DNA from: Methyloradius sp035460505
Lineage (GTDB): Bacteria; Pseudomonadota; Gammaproteobacteria; Burkholderiales; Methylophilaceae
Direction of reading: 5' to 3'
Length of the DNA stretch: 30,593 nucleotides
Assembly: GCA_035460505.1 (NCBI GenBank)
Contig: DATHWP010000077.1
Span: 1 to 30,593 of the forward strand
A program made the translations under genes and the position numbers. The stretch's first letter is position 1. Every line of letters starts with the position of its first letter. Positions 16,553 through 23,963 of this stretch are shown here, piece by piece. The notes under the pieces are model-generated. The model ran no database searches and was not told the origin of the DNA. It worked only from the letters and a program-made list of their open reading frames with translations.

Positions 16553-17218
16553 ATGATTGAGTTAAGTTTAATTGGTGCTTTTTTAGTGGGATTGCTAGGT
16601 GGTGGCCACTGTGCGGGCATGTGCGGTGGCATTGTCGGCGCGGTTACCATGACATTGCCTAAAAGTCGCCCCAAGATCGGGTTTTTGCTTGCTTACAATG
16701 TGGGGCGCATCAGTAGCTATGCTTTTGTAGGTGTGCTCGCTGGTGCAATAGGGGCATCCAGTTTTTTTCTTGAGCATGTGTTGCCAATCGAACGCATATT
16801 GTATGGCTTGGCCAGTGTGATGTTGATTGTGCTGGGTTTGTACCTTGCAGGTATCTGGCATGGCGTTACCAAATTGGAAAAAGTTGGCAGCATCATCTGG
16901 AAAAAGTTGCAGCCGTTATCCAAACGATTTTTACCTGTGACGACGGTTTCCCAAGCTTTTTTGCTCGGCACTATATGGGGCTGGCTGCCATGCGGCTTGG
17001 TCTACAGCGTGTTGGTGGCAGCACTTGCGACGGGCAGCCCTGCTCAGGGCGGCATGCTGATGCTGGCGTTTGGCCTGGGCACGCTGCCAGTATTGCTGGC
17101 GATGGGGATGGCGGCGGTGAGTTTAAAAGCCTGGCTGCAGAATATTTGGGTCAGGCGAGCTAGTGGCTTGCTGGTCTTGGGGTTTGGCGTAGTTGGCCTA
17201 GTACGCCTATTTAATTAA
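16553..17218 (+). CDS. DsbD_2 / TauE-SafE-like membrane transporter protein
   Basis: A 221-residue integral membrane protein with about six hydrophobic segments. Signatures are GLLGGGHCAGMCGG in the first segment and GTIWGWLPCGLVYSVLVAAL in the middle, the paired Cys-containing motifs of the DsbD_2 (PF13386) group, often annotated as sulfite exporter TauE/SafE family. Related proteins sit beside cytochrome cbb3 oxidase and copper-export genes and are thought to move metal or reducing equivalents; none of those genes is here, so the substrate is unknown. It diverges from ampG, and its last 8 bases overlap the convergent end of metW. Confidence 0.82.
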   Translation: MIELSLIGAFLVGLLGGGHCAGMCGGIVGAVTMTLPKSRPKIGFLLAYNVGRISSYAFVGVLAGAIGASSFFLEHVLPIERILYGLASVMLIVLGLYLAGIWHGVTKLEKVGSIIWKKLQPLSKRFLPVTTVSQAFLLGTIWGWLPCGLVYSVLVAALATGSPAQGGMLMLAFGLGTLPVLLAMGMAAVSLKAWLQNIWVRRASGLLVLGFGVVGLVRLFN

Positions 17219-17828
17219 TCTGCATACGATACATGGCCAAACTACCGAGTAGATTCGGCATAAAGCTAATGGGCTTGCCTTCGGTCAGCACAAAGCGTTC
17301 TTTCACATGAATATTGTGTTTTTCGCAGAATTCGTCAAAGTCTTTAATGGTGCAAAGATGCACGTTGGGTGTGTCGTACCACTGGTAAGGCAGCACATCT
17401 GAAACAGGCATTTGCCCAGCAGTCAGCTGCGCGCGCAGTTTCCAGTAGCCGAAATTGGGAAATGTGACAATCGCCTCACGGCCCACACGCAACATCTCTT
17501 GCACGATATGTTCGGTGTTCTGCACAGCTTGTAGAGTTTGCGAAAGAATGACCACGTCAAAAGATTGGTCATCAAAGCCCGAAAGCCCTGCTTCCAAATC
17601 CATCTGAATGACATCTACGCCATTCTTCATGCTGGCCAGCCAGTTGTTATCGTCTTTTTCCACGCCGTAACCGCGCACTTCTAATGTGTCGCGCAGATAG
17701 CCGAGTAAGGCGCCATCGCCACAGCCTAGATCCAGCACTTTGGCACTAGGTTTTATCCATTTTGCGATTAACGCAAAATCCCTACGTTTTTTTGCGGCCT
17801 CAACAAAATTTATTTGGGTATTGGTCAT
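17211..17828 (-). CDS. metW: Methionine biosynthesis protein MetW
   Basis: A 205-residue class I SAM-binding methyltransferase-fold protein. The SAM motif is VLDLGCGDGALLGYL (about residues 30-45), followed by DVVILSQTLQAVQNTEHIV and the MetW-typical IVTFPNFGYWKLR and MPVSDVLPYQWYDTPN. MetW is encoded with MetX in many proteobacteria and is needed with it for homoserine acylation in some; its own catalytic activity is unsettled. The start lies 3 bases after the metX stop, so the pair is surely co-translated. It converges on the TauE-like gene with an 8-base overlap in which the palindrome TTAATTAA supplies both stops. Confidence 0.95.
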   Translation of the reverse strand: MTNTQINFVEAAKKRRDFALIAKWIKPSAKVLDLGCGDGALLGYLRDTLEVRGYGVEKDDNNWLASMKNGVDVIQMDLEAGLSGFDDQSFDVVILSQTLQAVQNTEHIVQEMLRVGREAIVTFPNFGYWKLRAQLTAGQMPVSDVLPYQWYDTPNVHLCTIKDFDEFCEKHNIHVKERFVLTEGKPISFMPNLLGSLAMYRMQIN

Positions 17829-17831
17829 GGC

Positions 17832-18965
17832 TTATTCCCCGAACCTGATTTTCTTTAAATAAGCGCGCAATATTGCATGGTAATGCGGGTCTGGCATCAG
17901 GAACGCATCGTGACCATAAGGTGCGGTGACTTCTGCATAGCTGACTGATAGCTGGTTATCGAGCAACGCCTGCACAATCTCGCGTGAGCGTGCAGGCGCA
18001 AATCGCCAGTCGCTGGTGAATGAGATGACTAGGAATTTCGCTTTAGCGCGCTTAAAGGCTGCAGCCAAATCGCCATCAAAATCCAGGGCGGGATCAAAAT
18101 AATCCAGCGCGCGCGTCATACGCAAATAGGTATTGGCATCAAACTCACCTGCGAATTTATCGCCCTGATAGCGCAAGTACGATTCCATTTCAAATTCAAC
18201 GTCAAAGCTGTATTTGATTTCGTCACCGCGTAGTTTTCGCCCGAATTTAGCGCCCATCGCGTCATCTGATAAATAGGTAATGTGACCGAGCATGCGGGCG
18301 ATACGTAAGCCTCGACGTGGCACAACACCATGTTCGTAGTAATCGCCACCATGAAATTCTGGGTCGGTGATGATCGCTTGGCGCGCCACTTCGTTAAAAG
18401 CCATGTTCTGCGCAGTCAGGTTCGGTGCAGAGGCAATCACGAGCGAGTGTGCAACACGCTCAGGAAAGCTCAATGTCCATTGCAAAGCCTGCATGCCACC
18501 CAAGCTGCCACCTACGACAGCAGCCAGTTTTTCAATACCGAGGTAGCTAACTAGGCGTGCTTGTGAAGCTACCCAGTCTTCAACCGTGAGTACGGGGAAA
18601 TTCGCTCCCCATTGTTTCTGCGTAAAGGGGTTGATGCTGGATGGCCCTGTACTGCCATGACAGCCGCCCAGATTATTTAGGCCGATGACAAAAAAATGGT
18701 CGGTATCCAGTGGCCTGCCCGGGCCAATGAGGTTATCCCACCAGCCTGGGTGTTTATCGTCCACTTTATGAATGCCAGCTACATGGTGATTGCCAGCCAG
18801 TGCGTGGCAGATGATCACGGCATTCGATTTATCCGCATTCAGGGTGCCATAAGTCTCGTAGATGAGATCGAACTGCGGCAATACCTCACCGCTTTTAAGC
18901 GCGAGCGGCTCACTGAAGTGCGCGACCTGGGGTGCGACGATACCGATGGATGTTGAATCTGACAT
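17832..18965 (-). CDS. metX: Homoserine O-acyltransferase MetX
   Basis: The first committed enzyme of methionine synthesis: it transfers an acetyl or succinyl group from CoA to homoserine. The 377 residues form an alpha/beta-hydrolase fold with LNNLGGCHGSTGPSSINP, the nucleophile elbow VGGSLGGMQALQW (Ser154), the catalytic Asp in ISFTSDWRF and the His in PYGHDAFLM. MetX proteins of proteobacteria may use acetyl- or succinyl-CoA, and I cannot tell which here. The ATG at 18965 gives a family-like N-terminus (VAPQVAHFSEPLAL) yet has no Shine-Dalgarno; a perfect -10 box lies 6 bases before it, so a leaderless mRNA is likely. No SAM riboswitch fits in the 51 bases upstream. metW follows at once. 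Confidence 0.96.
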   Translation of the reverse strand: MSDSTSIGIVAPQVAHFSEPLALKSGEVLPQFDLIYETYGTLNADKSNAVIICHALAGNHHVAGIHKVDDKHPGWWDNLIGPGRPLDTDHFFVIGLNNLGGCHGSTGPSSINPFTQKQWGANFPVLTVEDWVASQARLVSYLGIEKLAAVVGGSLGGMQALQWTLSFPERVAHSLVIASAPNLTAQNMAFNEVARQAIITDPEFHGGDYYEHGVVPRRGLRIARMLGHITYLSDDAMGAKFGRKLRGDEIKYSFDVEFEMESYLRYQGDKFAGEFDANTYLRMTRALDYFDPALDFDGDLAAAFKRAKAKFLVISFTSDWRFAPARSREIVQALLDNQLSVSYAEVTAPYGHDAFLMPDPHYHAILRAYLKKIRFGE

Positions 18966-18971
18966 GGCAAG

Positions 18972-18977
18972 ATTATA
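18972..18977 (-). promoter_or_regulatory. Perfect -10 box of metX, placed for a leaderless transcript
   Basis: The complement reads TATAAT, followed by six bases (CTTGCC) and then the metX ATG, so the seventh base after the box, where transcription usually begins, is the A of the start codon. No good -35 box is present at 17 bases. There is no room for a Shine-Dalgarno downstream of the predicted start. The box is seen; leaderless initiation is inferred. Confidence 0.5.
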
Positions 18978-19016
18978 CTACGGCTTAAGCCACGCCTTAT
19001 ACTGGAGCTTGTGAGC

Positions 19017-19583
19017 ATGACTAAAAATGAAAATATCCAACCCAATATTGAAACCTATCAAGTGCATCAGCCTGAGATAGGTAGAGGTGTGTTAGTGCAT
19101 TCATCTGCTACTGTGATTGGCCAAGTGCATCTTGCGGATGATGTTTCCATCTGGCCAGGTGTAGTAATACGCGGTGATGTGAACCATATCAAGATAGGTG
19201 TAGGCAGCAATATTCAGGATTTATCCATCTTACATGTCAGCCATAAATCCAGTTGGGATCCAGCGGGTTCACCCCTGGTTATTGGCAACCATGTGACGGT
19301 TGGTCACAAAGTGATATTGCATGGATGCACCATTGAAGACGAATGCCTGATTGGTATGGGCAGCATTGTCATGGATAAGGTTGTTGTGCAGAAACAAGTG
19401 TTAGTGGGTGCTGGCAGTTTGGTGCCAGAGGGGAAAGTGCTCGAAAGTGGTCATTTATATCTCGGTAGCCCAGTACGAAAAGTACGCAAATTAACGGATC
19501 AAGAGCTTGCCCATTTCATGTATTCGGCAGAGCACTATATGCGGCTCAAGAATAATTATATTAACGAAGCATCTGGACAATAA
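19017..19583 (+). CDS. Gamma-carbonic anhydrase family protein (YrdA-like hexapeptide repeat)
   Basis: A 188-residue left-handed beta-helix protein with hexapeptide repeats. The three zinc-ligand histidines of gamma-carbonic anhydrases are present: His73 in ILHVSH, and His97 and His102 in VGHKVILHGC. Other signatures are VVIRGDVNHIKIG and LYLGSPVRKVRKL, which match the YrdA/CaiE-type subgroup. Many members of this subgroup show no measured CO2 hydration, so activity is uncertain. A GTG at 19011 is in frame, but the ATG at 19017 sits nine bases after GGAG and is preferred. It diverges from metX across about 51 bases and is followed after 2 bases by the kinase gene, so the two form an operon. 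Confidence 0.92.
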   Translation: MTKNENIQPNIETYQVHQPEIGRGVLVHSSATVIGQVHLADDVSIWPGVVIRGDVNHIKIGVGSNIQDLSILHVSHKSSWDPAGSPLVIGNHVTVGHKVILHGCTIEDECLIGMGSIVMDKVVVQKQVLVGAGSLVPEGKVLESGHLYLGSPVRKVRKLTDQELAHFMYSAEHYMRLKNNYINEASGQ

Positions 19584-19585
19584 GT

Positions 19586-20542
19586 ATGCGGATTTTTGTG
19601 GTGGGGAGTTTTATTCAGGCTTGTTGCTGGCGGTTGCCACGCTTGCCAGTTGCGGGTGAAACCCTTACTGCAAGTGCTTTGCATATTGAAGCGGGCGGTA
19701 AAGGTTTAAATGTGGCAGTGGGTGCGAAACGGCTTGGTGCTGAAGTGGATTTGGTGCTTGCCATCGGCCGTGACATGGTTGGCGACCGTCTGGTGGATGT
19801 GTTACAGGGCGAAGCCATCGATAGCAAACATGTGCACAGACTGGCCGAAAACTCTGGTCACGGCGTCGGGCTGCTCGGTGAACATGGTCAGAATATGATC
19901 GCTATTTATCCAGGAGCGAATCAGTTGCTTAATAGCGAGCATATCCAGTCGGCAGCAAAATCACTAATGCAAGCCGATATAGTCTATGCCCAGCTAGAAG
20001 TGAATATAGAGGCAGTCAGCGCAGCTTTTGTGATCGCGAAACAAGCTGGTGTAAGTACCATGTTGAATCCCTCGCCTTGGCAGCCACTATCCGCCGAGCT
20101 CTTGGACAATACAGATATTCTGGTTGTGAATGAGATTGAGGCGGTGGATTTGTTATCTCTCACCACGCCGCTCGCAAAGGTAAGCCTTGAGGCTAGCGCC
20201 GCGCAATTACAGCCAGCGATAGAAAAATTCTGGCGTAGTTGGTCAGGCAGTCTGCTCGTTGTGACGCTTGGGCATTCAGGCAGTATTGCGTTTCGGCCAG
20301 ATAATTTGCCAGTTCAAGTGGCAGCGTTTGAAGTAGGTGCTTTGGATAGCGTGGGTGCTGGGGATGCGTTTGCCAGTGGCTTATGTGCTGCTATAGGTAG
20401 TAATCAGCCTTTGAAACAAGCACTGACTTTTGCCAATGCCTGTGGCGCAATCGTGGCCTCAGAATCAGGCGTATTAAACGCTTTACCAAGTGCTGAAGCG
20501 GTAGCAACATTCCTTGAATCTGCTACCGTAGCTGAGGCGTAA
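19586..20542 (+). CDS. PfkB family (ribokinase-like) sugar kinase
   Basis: A 318-residue ribokinase-fold kinase. It has the glycine-rich substrate region near the N-terminus (ALHIEAGGKGLNVAVGAKRLGA), the LNPSPW strand, VVNEIEAVDL and the C-terminal signature DSVGAGDAFASGL (starting at about residue 254), whose Asp (about 260) is the catalytic base. GGKGLNVAV resembles ribokinase and related sugar kinases; the exact substrate cannot be read from sequence alone. The ATG is 2 bases after the gamma-carbonic anhydrase stop. It converges, with a 3-base gap, on a GntR/UTRA regulator, a family that often senses phosphorylated sugars, which is circumstantial support for a sugar role. Confidence 0.9.
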   Translation: MRIFVVGSFIQACCWRLPRLPVAGETLTASALHIEAGGKGLNVAVGAKRLGAEVDLVLAIGRDMVGDRLVDVLQGEAIDSKHVHRLAENSGHGVGLLGEHGQNMIAIYPGANQLLNSEHIQSAAKSLMQADIVYAQLEVNIEAVSAAFVIAKQAGVSTMLNPSPWQPLSAELLDNTDILVVNEIEAVDLLSLTTPLAKVSLEASAAQLQPAIEKFWRSWSGSLLVVTLGHSGSIAFRPDNLPVQVAAFEVGALDSVGAGDAFASGLCAAIGSNQPLKQALTFANACGAIVASESGVLNALPSAEAVATFLESATVAEA

Positions 20543-20545
20543 AAC

Positions 20546-21337
20546 CTATACGCTCAACTTGATTTTGTAGTTGTAAGCATCCCCCCTGAACGTGCCTTCA
20601 ACGTATTCAACTAAAGTATCTTGTGCCGTATATGAGCTGCGTTTGAATAACAGGCACGGGCCAGATTCATTGAATTCAAATACTTTGGTTTCTTCGCGTG
20701 AGCTCATCACGGCTTCAATCGATTGTTCAGCCCAAGCCAAGTCAATACCGCATTCTTTCTGTAAGAATGCATACATTGAGCCATTGCTGCTCCAGTCCGC
20801 GATTTTTGGCGCAAGGCTTAAATCGTACCAGGCGGTTTCGCGTGACATGGGGATGCCATCACCTAATCGAACCCTGACCAAACGCAGGAATTTACTGTCT
20901 TCAGGGCGATTGAATAATTTTGCAATGGCGCTATCTGTGACGATTTTTTGCTCAATCAGGCGCGTCGTGGCTGTCATGCCCATTTCGTGCATTTCATCCA
21001 CAAAGCCTTTGAGCTTGCCAAGTGTAGGGCTGATTTTTGCTGGCTGCCTGATTGCTGTACCGCCGCGACCATGCGTGCTGAGCTGACCAGATTTACGCAA
21101 TTCATCGTAGCAACGTTTAATGGTGGTACGGCTTACGCGTAGTGATTGTGCAAGCACTCGCTCTGCTGGCAAACTAAGGCCTGGCTGTAACTCACCACTT
21201 TTAATCAGTGTTTGAATACGGCGAATCAGTTGCTGGTAGTAAGGTTCTGAAGTCTTGCTGTCGAGACGGAGTTTACTGATCAGTGCATCGCTATTGCTAA
21301 TGGCACCGCTTGAGGCTGGGCGAGTCAAAATCTGCAT
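20546..21337 (-). CDS. GntR family regulator with UTRA ligand domain (HutC subfamily)
   Basis: A 263-residue transcription regulator. The winged-helix DNA-binding domain spans about residues 30-100 (PYYQQLIRRIQTLIKSGELQPG, LPAERVLAQSLRVSRTTIKRCYDELRKSG). A UTRA domain, about 115-255, binds the effector (RLVRVRLGDGIPMSRETAWYD, MYAFLQKECG, LVEYVEGTFRGDAYNYKI). The ATG at 21337 is unusual: AAAGG abuts it with no spacing, whereas the TTG at codon 4 (21328) has an ideal eight-base spacing, so the true start may be there. It lies 114 bases after prmC in the same direction and converges on the PfkB kinase gene. The regulated genes are not shown by the sequence; autoregulation is likely for this family. 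Confidence 0.93.
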   Translation of the reverse strand: MQILTRPASSGAISNSDALISKLRLDSKTSEPYYQQLIRRIQTLIKSGELQPGLSLPAERVLAQSLRVSRTTIKRCYDELRKSGQLSTHGRGGTAIRQPAKISPTLGKLKGFVDEMHEMGMTATTRLIEQKIVTDSAIAKLFNRPEDSKFLRLVRVRLGDGIPMSRETAWYDLSLAPKIADWSSNGSMYAFLQKECGIDLAWAEQSIEAVMSSREETKVFEFNESGPCLLFKRSSYTAQDTLVEYVEGTFRGDAYNYKIKLSV

Positions 21338-21451
21338 CCTTTGCTTGGTCTGCTATTGGCTATATAAAACCAAAAAACGCTACATTAAAGCATTTTGGGT
21401 ATTACCAAAAATTTTTATTGTAATAATCTTGAAACATTTTTTGCTGTGCTT
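21338..21451 (-). promoter_or_regulatory. AT-rich upstream region of the GntR/UTRA gene with candidate operator
   Basis: This gap has a dyad at 21393-21410, TTTTGG-GTATTA-CCAAAA, whose middle holds a second odd-centred palindrome GGTATTACC (21398-21406). HutC-type GntR regulators recognise GT-N-TA-N-AC-like sites; this is similar but one base shorter. A weak hairpin (CCAAAA with TTTTGG arms, 21371-21398) followed on the minus strand by T6 could also end prmC transcription. Both readings are tentative. Confidence 0.3.
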
Positions 21452-22312
21452 CTACTGAGTGCGCATGCCTATTGATACTCGAGCAATTCCTGCAATATCG
21501 TATGCATGGCTGACATCACAAAATCCTGCCTGATGTAATAAATGAGCGACCTCTGATGCTTGGTTGTAGCCATGCTCAAGCATCAACCAGCCGTTTGGGT
21601 TCAGGTGTTCTGAGGCTGCTTGGATAATACTGCGAATATCATCCAACCCATCTGCACCAGACTCCAATGCAGATAAGGGTTCAAACCGCAGATCACCTTG
21701 TCCTAGGTGTGCATCATTGCTTTCGATGTAAGGTGGGTTGCTCACAATTAAGTCGAAACGTTGATTTTGCAAATCTGCAAACCAATTACTTAATAAAAAG
21801 CTGACATTTTTGATGTTAAGCGTTGCAGCGTTTTCGATTGCAACACTTAAAGCGGCCTCTGATGCATCTACGGCTGTGACTGAGGTCTCGCGACGCTGAC
21901 TGGCAATTGCCAGCGCGATTGCACCTGTGCCTGTACCTAAATCAAGAATCTTATAAGGGTGATGCTTGGGGATTTTCGACAGTGCAGCTTCTACCAGTGT
22001 TTCAGTATCTGGTCGTGGAATCAAAGTGTCTGGCGTGACTTTCAGTTTCAACCCATAAAACTCACGCATTCCTAAAATATAGGCGATAGGCTCGCCGCCT
22101 AAACGGCGTGACAGCAGTGCCTGAAACTCCGCATGGTTATTGGCTTGCAGGGCATCGTTCTCATGCGCCAAGAACCATGCGCGCGATGATTGGTGCATGA
22201 CATGGTTGAGCAGGGCGATGGCTTCAATGCGCGCAGTTGAAGGCTCAATGGATAGTTGATTAACTAGCTGTTGTTGAGCTTGCAGAGCTGCCTGCCGCAA
22301 AGTCGATTGCAT
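21452..22312 (-). CDS. prmC: Release factor glutamine N5-methyltransferase
   Basis: PrmC methylates the glutamine of the GGQ motif in release factors RF1 and RF2. From the ATG at 22312 the protein has 286 residues: an N-terminal helical domain (about 1-85), the SAM motif DLGTGTGAIAL (124-134) and the catalytic NPPY (192-195). The frame is open another 17 codons upstream, but this would run into the previous gene; MQSTLRQAALQAQ is a family-like start, 4 bases after the DUF2127 stop, although its ribosome site is weak. Its substrate RF1 is encoded by prfA two genes upstream, as in the E. coli hemA-prfA-prmC operon. Confidence 0.96.
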   Translation of the reverse strand: MQSTLRQAALQAQQQLVNQLSIEPSTARIEAIALLNHVMHQSSRAWFLAHENDALQANNHAEFQALLSRRLGGEPIAYILGMREFYGLKLKVTPDTLIPRPDTETLVEAALSKIPKHHPYKILDLGTGTGAIALAIASQRRETSVTAVDASEAALSVAIENAATLNIKNVSFLLSNWFADLQNQRFDLIVSNPPYIESNDAHLGQGDLRFEPLSALESGADGLDDIRSIIQAASEHLNPNGWLMLEHGYNQASEVAHLLHQAGFCDVSHAYDIAGIARVSIGMRTQ

Positions 22313-22316
22313 AAGA

Positions 22317-22775
22317 TTAAAGCTTTTTAGGCCTGCCCAGCCAGAGCACGATGATGACAACAATGTTGAGCGTTAATATCAGCACACTTAGTAAGCTCTG
22401 GCGTGCGATCAATTCGTTGATTTCAAATGGCAGGTAAATACCAGAGCTGACAATGCCCAGAATGATCGCCCAGCGACGGTTGTGCCACAGGCCATAAGCT
22501 TCAGCGAAGCGGATGGCAACATAGGCAATAGCGCCAGCGCCCAGTGCCAGAATCTTTGGTTGCGTGATGTTGGCTGCCATGGTTAGCAAGATATGGGGAT
22601 ATTTACCAGTGGGGTCCAGATGAAAATGCCTGACGATTCTATCTGCCATCGCTTGCCAGTCTGCATGAATGTAGCGAAATAACGCCAAAGTAGCGAACAA
22701 CACCAGCAAGCCTTTGGCACCTTCAAGCAGGGCAACACTGCGCAGGCTGGATTGCTTGAGGTCTGGTTTGTGCAC
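22317..22775 (-). CDS. DUF2127 family membrane protein
   Basis: A 152-residue protein with about four hydrophobic segments (around residues 18-36, 72-90, 101-115 and 128-146). Landmarks such as SVALLEGAKGLLVLFA near the start, FRYIHADWQ, FAEAYGLWHNRRWA and IYLPFEINELI fit the DUF2127 family. No function is established. It sits between prfA (2 bases away) and prmC (4 bases away), so it is a tightly embedded member of the hemA-prfA-prmC operon rather than a passenger with its own promoter. Confidence 0.85.
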   Translation of the reverse strand: MHKPDLKQSSLRSVALLEGAKGLLVLFATLALFRYIHADWQAMADRIVRHFHLDPTGKYPHILLTMAANITQPKILALGAGAIAYVAIRFAEAYGLWHNRRWAIILGIVSSGIYLPFEINELIARQSLLSVLILTLNIVVIIVLWLGRPKKL

Positions 22776-22777
22776 GA

Positions 22778-23860
22778 TTAGTTATCTTCGCCCAGGCTTG
22801 CCAGCAAATCAGCTTGGTGCTCAGCCGCTAGGGCGCCTATCAGCTCATCCATATCGCCTTCGGTAATCGCATCAATCTTGTATAGCGTCAGATTGATGCG
22901 GTGATCAGTGATACGGCCTTGCGGATAGTTGTAGGTGCGAATGCGCTCAGAGCGGTCACCAGAGCCGATCAGTGATTTACGTTCACTGGCGATTTTTGAG
23001 TTCTGCTCATTCACCTGCGCGGCCTTGATGCGCGCCGCCAGAACACTCATCGCCTGCGCTTTGTTCTTGTGCTGTGAACGGTCATCCTGACACTCAACCA
23101 CAATGCCAGTGGGCAAGTGCGTGATGCGCACTGCGGAATCTGTCTTGTTGATGTGCTGACCACCTGCGCCTGATGCACGGTAGGTATCAATGCGGATGTC
23201 CGCTGGGTTAATCACAACATCGCTGACTTCATCGGCCTCTGGCAACACAGCAACGGTGCAGGCGGAAGTATGGATGCGTCCTTGTGTTTCGGTGTCAGGT
23301 ACGCGTTGTACTCGGTGGCCACCTGACTCGAATTTCAGCTTGGAATACGCACCAAAACCTTCAACTTTGGCGATGATTTCTTTATAGCCGCCAACTTCAG
23401 AGTCGCTGGCGGAAACGATTTCTACCTTCCATCGTTGGCGCTCGGCGTAGCGGGAATACATACGAAACAAGTCACCTGCAAATAGTGCGGATTCATCACC
23501 ACCTGTACCCGCGCGGATTTCCAGGAACAGGTTACGTTCATCATTCGGGTCTTTAGGCAGGAGTAGTTTCTGTAGTTCATCTTCAATGGCTTCCAGTTTA
23601 GCTTTGCCAGTCTCGATTTCTTCCTGGGCGAACTCTTTCATTTCGGGGTCGGCCAGCATTTTTTGCGCTTCCGCAATATCGGCTTCGCCTAGTTCAAATG
23701 CACGAAACTGTTCAACAATGGGTGTAATTTCTGAGTGCTCGCGCGAGATTTTGCGGTAGTTATCCATATCATGGGTGGCATCTTCGCTGCTTAACAGGCG
23801 ATTTAGCTCATCCAGTCGCTCACTCAAGGTGGCGAGTTTTTTGGTCATTGATGGTTTCAT
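22778..23860 (-). CDS. prfA: Peptide chain release factor 1
   Basis: RF1 ends translation at UAA and UAG. The 360 residues are the standard length. The codon-recognition PxT motif is present as PDT (188-190) within RVPDTETQGRIHTSACTVAV. The GGQ motif that triggers peptide release is in GAGGQHINKTDSAVRITH (Gly233-Gln235); its glutamine is the target of PrmC. The N-terminus MKPSM resembles the E. coli protein, supporting the first ATG rather than the Met five codons on. The gap to hemA is 103 bases with only weak promoter-like boxes on the minus strand. Confidence 0.98.
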   Translation of the reverse strand: MKPSMTKKLATLSERLDELNRLLSSEDATHDMDNYRKISREHSEITPIVEQFRAFELGEADIAEAQKMLADPEMKEFAQEEIETGKAKLEAIEDELQKLLLPKDPNDERNLFLEIRAGTGGDESALFAGDLFRMYSRYAERQRWKVEIVSASDSEVGGYKEIIAKVEGFGAYSKLKFESGGHRVQRVPDTETQGRIHTSACTVAVLPEADEVSDVVINPADIRIDTYRASGAGGQHINKTDSAVRITHLPTGIVVECQDDRSQHKNKAQAMSVLAARIKAAQVNEQNSKIASERKSLIGSGDRSERIRTYNYPQGRITDHRINLTLYKIDAITEGDMDELIGALAAEHQADLLASLGEDN

Positions 23861-23963
23861 TGGACGGTATATTTCATGAGTTTGCAGATTTCATAACAAA
23901 GGATATTTTTAAGATCATGGGTTGAAAAGACAAGCGCCTCTCCAATGAGCTGTTGTATGTCAG

